Notes under the pieces: model-generated | The model's input: only the letters and a program-made list of their open reading frames with translations | Database searches by the model: none | Told to the model about the DNA's origin: nothing | Assembly: GCF_964340395.1 (NCBI RefSeq) | Contig: NC_135570.1 | Location: forward strand, 1 to 64,000 | Origin: Glandiceps talaboti | Taxonomy: Eukaryota > Hemichordata > Enteropneusta > Spengelidae | Reading direction: 5' to 3' | DNA length: 64,000 bases | Shown here: positions 1-11,864 of the stretch, in pieces | How positions within the stretch are numbered: the first letter of the stretch is position 1 | How the letters are laid out: every line of letters starts with the position of its first letter | Position numbers and translations under genes: made by a program

Positions 1-336
1 CAAAGGTTATACCATACATTGTTGAAACAGTTACTAATTTCTAACCCAAATACACAGTTAACAGAATTGTTTTGTAACAAATATGTAAGTGGGCACAGAG
101 GGCGTATGACTATGAGATTACCATTATTGGAGGAGTGCATGTGAGGGAGTGTGTGTTCGTTAGCTGTGGAGAAATGGTACATGGTGAGACTCTAGTGAAA
201 GTGTTTTGCTCGTATGGGGGCAAACTGATATCTTGGCCGTACTTAGAGCGCGAGCGAGGTTTGGGTTGCAGGTAGCTGAACATCGAATAAAAAAAGGCAC
301 ACAACAGAAGAAAATACCCTCAAAATCACAATCGTG

Positions 337-417
337 TTTTGGCGGTGACTTTTTAAGTTTTAGTGTTTAACCCGTTAGGTGTGGGTTAAACACTAAAACT
401 TAAAAAGTCACCAAAAC
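337..417. repeat. Perfect inverted repeat (hairpin)
   Basis: Two 30-bp arms at 344-373 and 383-412 are exact reverse complements around a 9-bp spacer, and similarity continues a few bases outwards (gttttgg / ccaaaac). The right arm is followed by a second partial copy of its end. It is probably the remnant of a small foldback element. No gene is visible in 1-1787. Confidence 0.85.
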
Positions 418-1138
418 AGTCACCAAAACAGACGAAAAAACCCTCAAAACCGCAGCAAGACGCTACAATTATTGCAGCTAGCAGCTAAGTATGTATGTTC
501 GACGTTCATGCAGGGGGTACTAGTGGTACATATGTACATAAATAGATTTTAATATGGACATAAAAACACTCTAGTATGCAGTCACATCATACATGTACAT
601 ATAGAGTCTTCTTAAACTTCCTTAAATAAATATGCCATGAATATTATAAAGTCATACTTTACCTGTAAATACATGTAATTACCAATAAGATGTAGTTGAT
701 TCCATATGTATTGTAATTTGTAAGCTTTTCCTTTCTGTTTGTTGGAATTCTTATGTGTTTTAAACTTCCTTGTAAATGATGACAACATGAGCACCTCAGT
801 ATTTCTAAATTCTGGAGTAGGAAGAGTGAATCAAATATATGGGTGGTTGAGCACAAAGCAGTTTTGTATGGGTTTCAAATTCTGTGATGAAATAGACAAT
901 TCTTTCTGTCACAATGACTGGATCTTCAGGCTGTCTAGTTATGTCTAGTCTGTTCAATGTCTTCCTGTTTGTGTTTCTTTTTCTATCTTAATCTCAAACA
1001 GTGCATTTCTAGAAGTGTTGACCTCCCACGCTGCCACACTGTTGGACTGACCTGTCGATCTGTCTGGCTCTGTATAGATCTAAGATGTCTATTTTCTGAC
1101 ATACATGCACATATACACATTCTATTCCCCCCTCGCCT

Positions 1139-1283
<145 letters not shown>

Positions 1284-1787
1284 GCTTCCCCCCCTGATAA
1301 TCAAGTTTAGAAAATTTCTCTTAGGCCTAATAAAAGTAATTGTTTGGTTTTTCACTGCTGACCTTAAACTATTTTTACATGTTCGAGAGAAAAAAATCAC
1401 AAAAATTGTGAAGTCTCATCAGAAATGAGGAAATAGTGTATTCAGAAACTGACATCATCTTAATCCAATCTGTAACAACTTTACATCTGATGAGAAGAAA
1501 CCAATATAACACAGACGGTTTTGAAAACAATGGAAAACATAACTACTTGAACTTAGAGACACTCGCGCATGAAAAAAATGAAATAAAAGTGCTACCTACC
1601 CCACCTATTCTAAAATTGAGCGTAATCGGAACCACACAATTTTTTTTACTAGGCCTTTAATCATAGGATAAGAAACTAATAACTCATTTTTAGTACTTGT
1701 AATACAGTCAGTTCAACATGTAAGAAGAAGATGAAAGTAGTCATGTGTTTTAGGCTAATTTGTCTGTGAATGTGTTTCAATCTGTAG

Positions 1788-2017
1788 GTATATGCTTGTG
1801 ACCTTACTTGTGGTATGCCTAATCTGGGATCTGGTATTTCACCCGTTACTATGACAAATACAGAAAGATATATCATATTCTTCAAGAAAGATAATAAATT
1901 TGCCAGACTACTCGGAGACAGGGTGAAAAGCGTGGTAGCTGAATTTGTTCACCACGAATCCTTTCAGGGATATATAATTTACAAGATATTGGAATCATCT
2001 GGAAAACCTCTCGAAAA
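1788..2017 (+). CDS. Unrecognised gene, penultimate coding exon
   Basis: Acceptor tctgtag, donor AA|GTAAGT. It encodes about 76 residues in phase 0 plus two bases of a Lys codon. Confidence 0.7.
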
Positions 2018-5000
2018 GTAAGTAGTTTCTATGGTTACACCAAGTTTGTCGGTTTAAAATGTATGGCTTTGAAACATTGTAAATATGAACACTTAATGCA
2101 AAGACAATGCTACAGTAACTTAAAAAAGTAGAACAGTATTATTTGTGGAAAGTTGGGAGGGGTAATTACACATGAAGAATACACATCCAGCCAGACCTAG
2201 AAAGATACACTCTTTTTGTAGTGAGTATCCCTCAGGGGTTATGCTAGACTTTTAAAGCAGTGAGTCCTAGGGACCCATCACTGCTCAAAATATGGGATCT
2301 CTCAAAAACATAACAAAATATGCATAAACCTTAATAATAAACTCACAAACACATGTACAGTGTGTTAATAAACACCTTTTAGTTTCAATGCATTTGTTGT
2401 TACTTGTACAGTCATTGATCAATAAAATACATACTAAAACTAAAGTTACATACTTCAAGTTTCAGCCAAGCTTGAGTTGTCCTAATTTACATAATTAAAG
2501 TTCATGATACAATCAAAGTCATCATAAATTCACAAACAAGTAGTTACACATATGGCCAAAGAAAAAGTTAAAAGGCCAGAGTATTTCTTACTTCTCAACA
2601 TTAGCACCACTAAGAAAATATCTCATTACTGAATTTGTTTTTTTACATATCAATTTTTTTCAATCGGTGTATTCAATTATTTTTCTTAAGAAAGATGACA
2701 ATATTTCAAACTAAATGTTCCCAGATGTAGAGTTAATTGTGTACACTTACTACGTGAATATGGCATGATTGGCCAAAATCTCATATGAGAGACTTACATG
2801 TAGTACAGTACTATACTATTGGGATGCCAAAATCTTGTGATACTTTTGCCGTGGTCTTGGAAAATGCATTCATTCCCATAGGTCAGAAACTTCACGATAT
2901 ACAATATCCAACTCTTAAGTAAAAGTGTTTTTAGAGTAAAATTGAACATGAAACTAATGATAGGTATATGATTCTGTTATACTCTTTTGATGTATAACAG
3001 AATACCCATTGAAAGTCTATAATCACACATTATACTGTACCAGGTCCGTCACTTCACACTTCTTCTGTGTAAATAGTAGAGCATTTGTCAATATTTTAAT
3101 GATGGGTCGTCTACATTGTTCTTTTCACAAAGATTTTTATAATTTCATTGTCTTTTGAAGTAAATTAATAATGCATGTATGGGCAGACAAAATTTGATGA
3201 CAATGTCGTTGCTAAATTGATTGAGACTAAGATTTTAGTGGGTCCCAGGCACTCAATGCAAGGGTGAAAATTGAAGTGGGTCCCATTGAAACATATTGCG
3301 TTCGACACATGGAATAACTTGTTAACGTGAACCCTGCATTTCAAATTGATAGAGTATTGCTCATAATATTTGATGAGATAGCTCAGTACAAATGATAATA
3401 TGATATAGGATAAAGTAAGCCTTCCATCAGGTAATGAAATTGTGTGCTGTTAAGAAAGGGTGTCATTTTTAGCACAACTGAACTGATAAGGTACAGTAGT
3501 GCTATAGGCATGGCCAAGTGTCTGTCTGTCTGTCTGAGTGTGTATCAAAGATCACTGGGCCGATTGCCATGATGTTTGGTGGGTATATTACCTTGGTTGT
3601 CTAGTCACCCAAGTCACCATGTCCACACCCTTAGCAACAGTGAAGTGAATGCATATCACAAAGATAACAACAGGGATTGGTAGGTAAGTGATTAAAGATT
3701 CAAAAATGTTTGCAAATATGCCTAGCAACAGGACCATGCCCACAGCAACAGCTAAATTATGCTATATTCATCATCATTAATTAAAGTCGATTTCTTCAGT
3801 CCCCGACTGTCCTTCTTTCCATGTGGCAATCACATTCCTCTATTTCTGCCTGTTCCCATAGTCATTGATGTTTAATCCTATCTTTTTACATTGTCCTTCC
3901 ACCATACTCTTCCATGTCAGCTTTGGCCGCCCTCTCCCTCTTTTTCCATCCACCTCTAGATTCCATGCCCTCTTCATTCCTTCTCTCTCATCTTTCCTCA
4001 GCACATGTCCACACCATCTCAGACAGCTACCTCTACAATTGACTGACATAGACCTAGCCATTTTACACCACATATCTTTCTAACCATAGCTCTCCTATGG
4101 ATATTGGAAGGACCAACTACAACTACAAAGCACACACATATCTAGGAACAATAGAGTAACAACTAATAGAGATGATGAGACCGAGCTGACCATAAAGGCT
4201 ACACAAGCCTGTGGTCAGAAAGAAACATAACGTTACATAAGGTAACTTTATTAGTTAATAGAGTCATCATTGGGTTATACAAAACCAAACCAAATGGGTG
4301 TCACGATTTCAATTGTGTTCTATGAATTCATAGTTGTATACCTTAAGATGTGGACAGATGTGGACAGTCGACCCTAGGTTAAGATGCCAACCATAAACAT
4401 TTTTTTTACATTCTACCAAGATAAAATAGTGAGAATTTACTTCTATTTCCATGTAAAGTCAGTTCTTTTTAAAATCCCACCCCAGAGAAATCGATTCTTT
4501 GAAACATGTACCGGTAAGTTAAATTTATAGAGTACAGTCTGCATATTGTGTTTGTGTACTCCACCTATAATGTGTCTTCACTTATTTTTTTTATACCTCA
4601 CCAAATTATCGCAGAAGTATTTTTACTCATGAGTATATGATCTTGTGACCCACCTACCCTATTTTCTGAAGCCATGTTATTTGCCTAAGTTATGACTTAA
4701 AAAAATGATAGCAAGTTGAATGAATTGAAATGGGAGTGATGTAAGAAAGGAAATTACATTTATCAATAGCATGTCTTACTGCACCAATGTTTACAAATGT
4801 GGAAAAAAAAGATGACATCTCATGGTACTAATAATACAATAACTTTGGATTGAATCATGGGCCTTTAAACAATAACTTTGGATTGAATCATGGGCCTTTA
4901 AACAATAACTTTGGATTGAATCATGGGCCTTTAAACGATAACTTTGGATTGAATCATGGGCCTTTAAACAATAACTTTGGATTGAATCATGGGCCTTTAA

Positions 5001-5744
5001 ACAATAAAAATGATAACTATGGATTACAGGGAAATTGAAGTTGCCTTGGCTTTTCCTCATCATTCAGGTACATAACATTTTTTTCTTCACACTCAGACAA
5101 CTTCATATGCAAAAATAAATAACTATAGAGATGCTGCATACAGTTTGAATGTAGAAATAGACATAATCATGTTCATTATCATTAAGAAACAAACAAATGA
5201 AGCCCTTAAAATCATCAAGTCCATGTGCAATCTGTTCATCAAAAGCCTTTTTCCACTGTACTGTAAAAGAATAGCAATACTAATTACTGAGTTAATGTAA
5301 CTAGGTAAAGGAACCTTCTGTGTGTATTGTGTCTCTATTATTGTTAATCTAGAGTTGAAATGTGTCTATGCCCCCATAAGTGAATCCCCAATATCAGTTT
5401 CCCTGTAGATTGATTTGTACCTTGGTTAAAATTATTTCTATTCTATTCTAAATATGAAACAACAATTCAGCAAAATGTTCTGGTATTATTCTTTCATTTA
5501 GTCTGTTTTCTTTATCTTCTGTCATTTAGGCTAATTTGATTGGTTGTTTGTTTATTTGTCTATTTCAAGGTATTGTGAATGGGTGTTAGAAATGTTCTTC
5601 TCTGAGGGTGGCCTTCAACCAACTACAATACATATGGGTCACATCGCTGCGGAATTAGACAACGATGGTTATGAAGTAACTTACGCCGGATATCGAGATA
5701 TACTTTATCTGCCAAAACAATCTAACACTGACAAAGATAAATGA
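1788..5744 (+). CDS. 3' end of an unrecognised gene (two last coding exons)
   Basis: Coding exons are 1788-2017 and 5570-5744. The first follows an acceptor (tctgtag) and ends in AA before GTAAGT; the second follows ttcaag and begins with G, so the phases join to a Lys codon and the frame runs to TGA at 5742-5744. Together they encode about 134 C-terminal residues; the gene starts left of the window. The peptide begins VYACDLTCGMPNLG, has the stretch RYIIFFKKDNKFARLLGD, then YCEWVLEMFFSEGG and IHMGHIAAELDNDGYEV, and ends in a charged tail NTDKDK. There is no signal peptide or membrane segment. The composition looks like a folded intracellular domain, but I do not recognise the family and assign no function. 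AATAAA near 6660 and 7081 could end the transcript. Splice fit and a coherent protein support a real gene. Confidence 0.7.
3781..4080 (-). mobile_element. C-terminal remnant of a non-LTR retrotransposon (LINE) reverse transcriptase
   Basis: On the - strand the open frame 4073-3840 carries LRWCGHVLRKDE, then VDGKRGRGRPKLTW. These match the conserved tail found after the reverse-transcriptase domain in many invertebrate LINE ORF2 proteins (an RWxGHVxR motif, then a GxRxRGRPKxxW motif). The frame is stopped by TAG where such proteins usually have the Trp of a KW pair, and coding-like sequence continues beyond the stop (RNVIATWKEGQ). The upstream reverse transcriptase is missing, so this is a 5'-truncated dead copy in the intron of the unrecognised gene. 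Confidence 0.8.
4838..5002. repeat. 33-bp minisatellite, 5 copies
   Basis: Five near-identical copies of a unit containing aactttggattgaatcatgg. The unit is a multiple of three bases, so both strands stay open, but there is no sign of coding use. Confidence 0.95.
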
Positions 5745-7772
5745 TATATAGACGATAAAATCTACATTGTGTTGCATTGTTTTCCTGCAAACAAGGATTT
5801 TATTAATATAGAAGTTATGGTGAGTTCTTGCAGTGCTGAAAATGGCAGTTTTACAGCCTCAGTATAGCAAAGTCTCTACGTCGAATTCCATGTGACTTCA
5901 ATTGACCTTATCTGACCATGACCTCGATTCCCTTTCCTTGGGCCTCCACTGATCTGATTTCATGTCTACAATTCCATGGTGGGTATGTTAAATTCCTGGA
6001 GACAGAATGGAAATAATGCAGAACGTGGTAGCCATAATTGGATTATGTGACGTGAATGACATACATGATGATAACTGTGTTGGACAAATAGAAAATATTG
6101 ATTGTTATGAGGATTGATAGCATCGAATGTGAGACTATAGTGTTATGGATATCATGGCATTTTCTAAACCTGGAGGACACTTGCAATGTGATTAAATATT
6201 AATGTTGCGTTTTGTTGAAAAGCTTATGTAACATAATGTTAAGAACACATTGTACTCAGACTAACTTCCATGACTCTTAGAACTGCTTCACATCTCATCC
6301 ATTTTGTTTTGGTCACAAAACTTCGCTCTGGTACTCAATACAAAATATATCTGAAAGACTAATTTTCCCATATTCTTCAGTCCTGCCATCAATATATGCA
6401 TCCACATCGGGTAGTCCCTATGTGTTGAATTATATAATTTCTAGCAATGCAATTTTGACAATCTATAGACTGTAAAATACACCATGTCATCCAATCCTAA
6501 TCAGGCTTCTCTGATGTGGTATCTGACAGACTACGATGACATGATACATCATATCTTAATTAAGGACTAAACCATATTCTGAGGCGTTAGATTTACTGAA
6601 AACACAATGAAACAAACAGAGTGATTTATTGAATTGAAATTGTGTGGATTTAACTAACATAATAAATGTGTGTTTGTAATGAAACCTTTCTTCTCAGTTT
6701 CAACTCACAAATCGGATAATGTGATGCAGATGCAATGAATATGTCTTGCATTTAAATACGTCAACATAGAGGGCCCTATTAGTGACTTACACCTCCGTAT
6801 CCTTACTTTGTCCACCCATAGACAGTGGAGGGGAAACTGTCTAGGGTCCACTGACAAGAAAAGTAATGTGCTTTCTCAAGAAGTATGTTGAGAAGTAAGA
6901 TTTAGTCGTTTTGTGTATATGCTTTGCGAATGATAATCCTCAATCAGATTTTCTTTTGTAATACCACTTCCCAGGGACTTTAAAATTTCTATATTACATC
7001 CCAAGCCCAAGGGGCATAAGCTTACTGGAAAGCTAGTGTAAGTTGAGAGTTTCTAGGTTGTACTCTTCTATAAAAACGGAATAAAATGGCATTGTCACCA
7101 TGCATATATATAGATCTTGAGTGAATGCTAATGTAGCATTGCTAGTGAATAAATTGAAAGGTTCTAGACTTACTCTGTGTGTATCACTGTGTCTGTCAGA
7201 CTGACTGTCTGTCTCTCTGTCTTGTTTATGAGCATATCAAGAAATCACATTAATAGCTTGGAGCAAGGGAATGGATGCACTTACAAATAATAATTGACAT
7301 TTGAAGTAAGATACTAACTAGTGAATGAGTTATAATTCTGACAGCAATATTCTGAATGGATTGAATGTAGTCAAGTATAAAGTGCTTTGGGATACCATAA
7401 AACAGAATTACAAGAATCAGTGCAGGATATGACAAAGGTATGAATCAGTTTCTCAGTTGCGGATCTTGTTATAAATATTTTGGAACAGGTGCAATACCAT
7501 GTAAATGGAAAAAGGCTGAATGGCGTATGAACTTGTGGGGAGAGCAAAGGAGGCATGGAGAACAAAATTTTGACCAATATATATTCTCCTCAGCATCCTT
7601 CCCACCCCATGGTAAATTATTCTCATCCCCCAAAGTTAGCAGTAATCAATACAATTACAAGTGTACTGTAGGCAAAAATAAGTCTGTTTAGCTTTCTCTG
7701 TTATCTTTCATTTTGTCACTATAGAGGTCTCTCTTCAAATTGCCATTATAGAACTCCACTGATAAATATTAC
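5745..7772. other. 3' flank of the unrecognised gene, no further gene seen
   Basis: AT-rich sequence with possible polyadenylation signals at about 6660 and 7081. I find no convincing exon, RNA gene or clear repeat. Confidence 0.4.
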
Positions 7773-7992
7773 AGTTCATCCCTTCCTGTCCGACTGGTGC
7801 TTTGATCAACCAGTAACAGTCGGCATTATTGTCATAGTTCTGAAAACCATCACAATTCATACCAGTGATGGTACCAGATGAGTTAGTGAGGTAACTAGGT
7901 CCACATGCTGTTGTCTCTGTGTTTGGTTCATCTGTTGTTATAGTAGCGAATTCAATGACAACGTGACAGAGAACAAAGACAGAAATGCACAA
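7773..7992 (-). CDS. Orphan CUB-domain exon (N-terminal half of a CUB domain)
   Basis: On the - strand, after an acceptor-like tttctag, the frame encodes a hydrophobic stretch (CISVFVLCHVVIEFA), a Thr-rich spacer, then CGPSYLTNSSGTITGMNC and NYDNNADCYWLIKAPVGQ. This is the first half of a CUB domain: a Cys-Gly start, the SGTI strand, then a C-W-I-AP-G pattern. A GT donor follows MN. CUB domains are about 110-residue extracellular adhesion modules, and the hydrophobic start suggests the end of a signal peptide. I cannot find the exon with the second half to the left or a start exon to the right, so it is either part of a gene with distant exons or an exon relic. Confidence 0.55.
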
Positions 7993-8175
7993 CTAGAAAC
8001 CACAAATTACTAGAATATACATTTTAGGAATCTATTCAATGGACATAGAATTTAAAATTTCTAACCAATGGCATATGAATAAATAAAGTAAACATGACCA
8101 TTCTTAGATGGAGTGATAGGTAGGTACATGAAGATGGGTAGATAGATTGAGAGAAATAATCGAGGTAGTCAAGAC

Positions 8176-8386
8176 ATACATACATACATACATACATACA
8201 TACATACATTGTACATACATACATTGTACATACATACATACATACATACATACATACATACATACATACATGCATACATACATACATTATACATACATAC
8301 ATACATACATACATTGTACATACATACATACATACATACATACATACATACATACATTGTACATACATACATACATACATACATAC
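8176..8386. repeat. (TACA)n microsatellite
   Basis: About 210 bp of catacata with scattered ttgtacat interruptions. The Met-Tyr-Val-Cys and His-Thr-Tyr-Ile open frames over it are artefacts. Confidence 0.97.
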
Positions 8387-8569
8387 TTGGTCACACACAT
8401 ACACACGGTCATATATATTAATGTCGCTCACCTCCTACTCCAACGTTACCACCAATACAAATGGAAACAATAAGCACAACTGCAGTTGCAATGCACCTAC
8501 ACTTAATCAACCTTACACAATGTATTAAATGTAGACTAGTATAAACTTTCCAACACAATCAATTTTAGA

Positions 8570-8620
8570 AAGCTGTGTCTAAAGCTTTCGTCCTTTCACT
8601 AAGGACTTCATCAGCTGAGA
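8570..8620 (-). ncRNA. Hammerhead-ribozyme-like core
   Basis: On the - strand CTGATGA (8614-8608) is followed by a stem AGTCC/GGAC, then GAAA (8589-8586) and a stem GAAAGCT/AGCTTTC around an 8-base loop. This is the order of a hammerhead core: CUGAUGA, stem II, GAAA, stem III. A CUU triplet sits where cleavage would be expected. Stem I is not convincing: the bases before CTGATGA do not pair well with those after the presumed cleavage site. Small hammerheads are known in Penelope-like retroelements and other animal retroelements, so this is probably the relic of such an element, perhaps inactive. Confidence 0.5.
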
Positions 8621-9414
8621 GAAGTCTTGTTGCTAGACCCCTTGGGTTATTCTGCTCACTGTGAAGGTGACTGAAGGTCGCTACTGAGGACGCTTGGGCA
8701 TTCAGCCACCATTGCACCTTTCAGCTCAGATGCTAAGCGACCTTCGGTCACTTGTCATAATGGAAGAAAGCCCAAGCTAGGCAACAGACTGAAGTAATTA
8801 CCATGCACTAAAACAAAGGTGTTAATTAATAGTTTGAAATAACGTGTGTGTGTGTGATATCAAAAATCTGTAATTCCAGAAGTACTTGGACGATTTGGCT
8901 GAAAATTTCAGGGGGATGTTTTTTGGGATGTACATTTCAAGTGATATTAATTCTAGAGGGCCAACTTGGAACTCTTGATTTACCTGGCACTTGACTTATT
9001 TTCTTGACCAATCACGTGGGGTTTCCCGTACCATGTCCCGCATTGTGGTCTCCACTTATGAAATTGGGTTTTAATACCTAGCGGGTATACTGGACATTGA
9101 AATTGTGATTTATGCCTATTTTATGCATGACTTTTCATTGGGCATGTAGTAATTTTTCCGCTTGTTTTGAGGCAATGAAAGTCAATAGACAATTGGATGG
9201 ATCCTTTTTCAACAATTTTTTTCATTCTACCACCTCCCAGAACACACTGCACTTTCAGCCATGTAACTTTGTTTTGAAGGAGTCATGTTTACAATCAGAA
9301 ATATGAAGTCAGAGCTGCTTAAAGCAATCTAGGCATATCAACGACATTCACATAGGTGGCGATCCCTGGAAAGTCAGTATTTCTATAGGTCTTTTTTGTG
9401 TTCTCTTTGTTTTT

Positions 9415-9465
9415 TTTAGCAAAACTGAATTGATAAGATTCAGTAGTGTTAAAGGTGTCTGTCCA

Positions 9466-9543
<78 letters not shown>

Positions 9544-10380
9544 GATGACTTAAACTAAAAAAATCTTGACTTGGTATTTGGTGGGACATTACTTTAGGTG
9601 TCTAGTTGGGAAATTTTTCCAATATATATATGTGAAATTTGGTGAGATGTTTCCAGAAGTTTTATTCTGCAGATTTACTTCACAACATTTTGACACAATT
9701 GGCTCGAGACATCATGACCACGCCCCTTAGCAACAACCAAATGCCAGTATACTTTACTAAAATAACAACATCATCTGGTAAGCAAGTGAGTAAGCTTTCA
9801 AAAAATGTATGCAAATGAATATCCCTAGCATCCATGACCATGCCCATAGCAACAGCCCAACAGTGAAATATTTCACAAAGATAAAAAGACAAGTGAACAA
9901 ACATTCAAAAAAGTGTAACTATGCAAATATGCCTAGCAACAAGACCACTCATAGTAACAGCCAAATGATCACATATATTGCAAGTTTTTAACTTATGCAG
10001 TAAATTTTGATTATTAACTACAAATATGGCTGCCATACATAATTTGCATATATCAAAAATAGCGAAAACGGCATTGTAGAACAAGTGTAGTTTTTAAAAA
10101 TGTTTACCAGCTGATCCATACTAGGTATAGGTGTTCATTTGCTGAATTATTATCCAGTTCCCATAGCAACAGCCAAATGACCGTGTATATTTCAAGCTAA
10201 CAAAAGAGCTGGATAGGCAAGCATGGTCTTGTTGCTAGGTATATTTGCATACATTTTTTGAATGTTTATTCATTTTATCTATTAACCCCTGTTAGCTTTG
10301 CAAGATATGTCATCACTTGGCTGTTGCCATGGGTATGGTCTTGTAGCTAGGTATATTTACATACATTTTACATGCACACC
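9415..10380. repeat. Dispersed repeat family with internal ~100-bp units (copy)
   Basis: Starts with aactgaattgataagattcagtagtg, then a (GT)n run at about 9469-9541, and continues as degenerate units of about 100 bp containing cctagcaacaagaccatgcc and atagcaacagccaaatg. Other copies lie near 3470-3770, 11865-13000, 14040-14400, 29930-30220, 63065-63280 and 63440-63640. No coding capacity is seen. Confidence 0.75.
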
Positions 10381-10744
10381 ATCAGATCAGTGATCAAACT
10401 TCAGTTTTGAAAATTTAGTACCAAAACTAATCTTTGAGAGGGTGTCCAAATGGTTTCTTTGGGCTAGAAATCATACAAAATCGATTTGAACTTTTCAATT
10501 TAAAAATAATTGCTCCGAACAAAAGACGTGATACTCGTTGTTCACAATATTTCCATCACAGTTAATGTGTTGTAAAAGCAGTAAATGAAAACAATTTTTT
10601 AATTCAGAATTCTAGAAGTAGACGAACACAATATCATCAGACTGTGCTGTTACTGTATAGGCTAAACTGACATCGTTTCTCTCTGGAATGTGATTGATTA
10701 AAAAAAAAGAAACTTTAGCAAGAAAATCTACAGGGAAGTAAATT

Positions 10745-11160
10745 GTTATAATTGTACTTTTTGTGTGTAAAAAATGTTTAGGGTCGGTCAGGCTAGGCGT
10801 AAAAAAAATGTGTGTTTCGGATTACATTCAATTTTAAAATAGGTAGGGTTTGTAGATTTTTTTATTTTATTTTATTATATATTTGCTTTAATGTTTGTGT
10901 GTCTAGTTCAGGTTTACCATTGCTTTCCAAATGGTTTCTGTGTTGCTCATTTCTTCCTATCAGATGTACAGCCTTACAGATTGGAAGAACAGTTTTATAT
11001 TGTCTTTTTAAGTTGATGTCAGTTTTCAAATCCACTATTTCTTGCGAGACTTCACAATTTTCGAGATTTTATTATTATTTTTCTCAAATACATAAAAAAA
11101 AATTTAGGATTGGCGTGAAAAACTAGGTGGGGTCTGGTAACCGGGACCAAACAACTTTTT
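10745..11160. repeat. Dispersed repeat (agatgtacag / ttaagttgatgtcag family), copy 1
   Basis: Shares the order of several blocks with 43740-43995: a gtgtttcggatta-like start, cagatgtacag, tgtctttttaagttgatgtcag, a degenerate cactatttct block and an end tggtaaccgggaccaaacaa. A short piece of the start occurs again near 59325-59395. Confidence 0.75.
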
Positions 11161-11864
11161 GTATTTGGCCAGAACGGATACATGCTATTTTTTTATTTTG
11201 CCGTATTGACAAATCGCGGATTTCGTTTCGATTTGGTTTCATAATGGTCGCGTTTTCAGGAAATTTCGACTTTTTTTTCTGTTTTCTACTGCAAATTTCT
11301 TTCATCGGCATTACTAATGTGCCTGAATTTAAGTAAAGAAATATAGTACCACTATTGTTTTATCTATATTTGTAAACAGGGTTGATTGCGTTGTTTTTTC
11401 ATGCCACGTTATGATCACAGATAAGGAAAGCCGTGTGTGAGCAGACATTTGTCATTGATTCCTCGTTGCATGTACATGTCGTCATCGTCGGTCAGTAAAA
11501 GGCATGACTTTAGAACAAAGTACGTGCTATTTGTGTTTCGTTACTAGTAATTATCCCCTTAGTGTCACGGTATTTATTTGAACTAATAATTCTCAACTAC
11601 TTCACTATAATTTCGTCTAAATCTAAACCTTATAAGTTATGTAGTCGTCATTCTGAAGTTTGTGGAACTGTAATGCGTGTGTTCTCGCCACATGCAGACG
11701 TTGCTGAACTAAGGGAACCTTCAGTATTTGCAGGGGTTGGGGAATTAGGGTCGGTGGGGTAACTTTTTACAAATCGGTTCTCAGGTGACGGTCACATTTT
11801 AGAAAATGCAAATAAGGTGGAGGTTAACATAATATTGTCTAACATTGCATTATTTTGGTGTTTT

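Larger units (their letters stand above)
2018..5569 (+). other. Intron of the unrecognised gene
   Basis: AT-rich intron holding the LINE remnant, a dispersed-repeat copy near 3470-3770 (the actgataaggtacagtagtgc family) and a 33-bp minisatellite. Two stretches with gggtcccaggcactc-like sequence near 2250-2310 and 3235-3300 lie in roughly opposite orientation and may be the ends of an old element; this is weak. I see no further exon. Confidence 0.5.

Noticed and set aside
8036-8473. Open frames of MYVC / IHTY repeats
   Set aside because: (TACA)n microsatellite.
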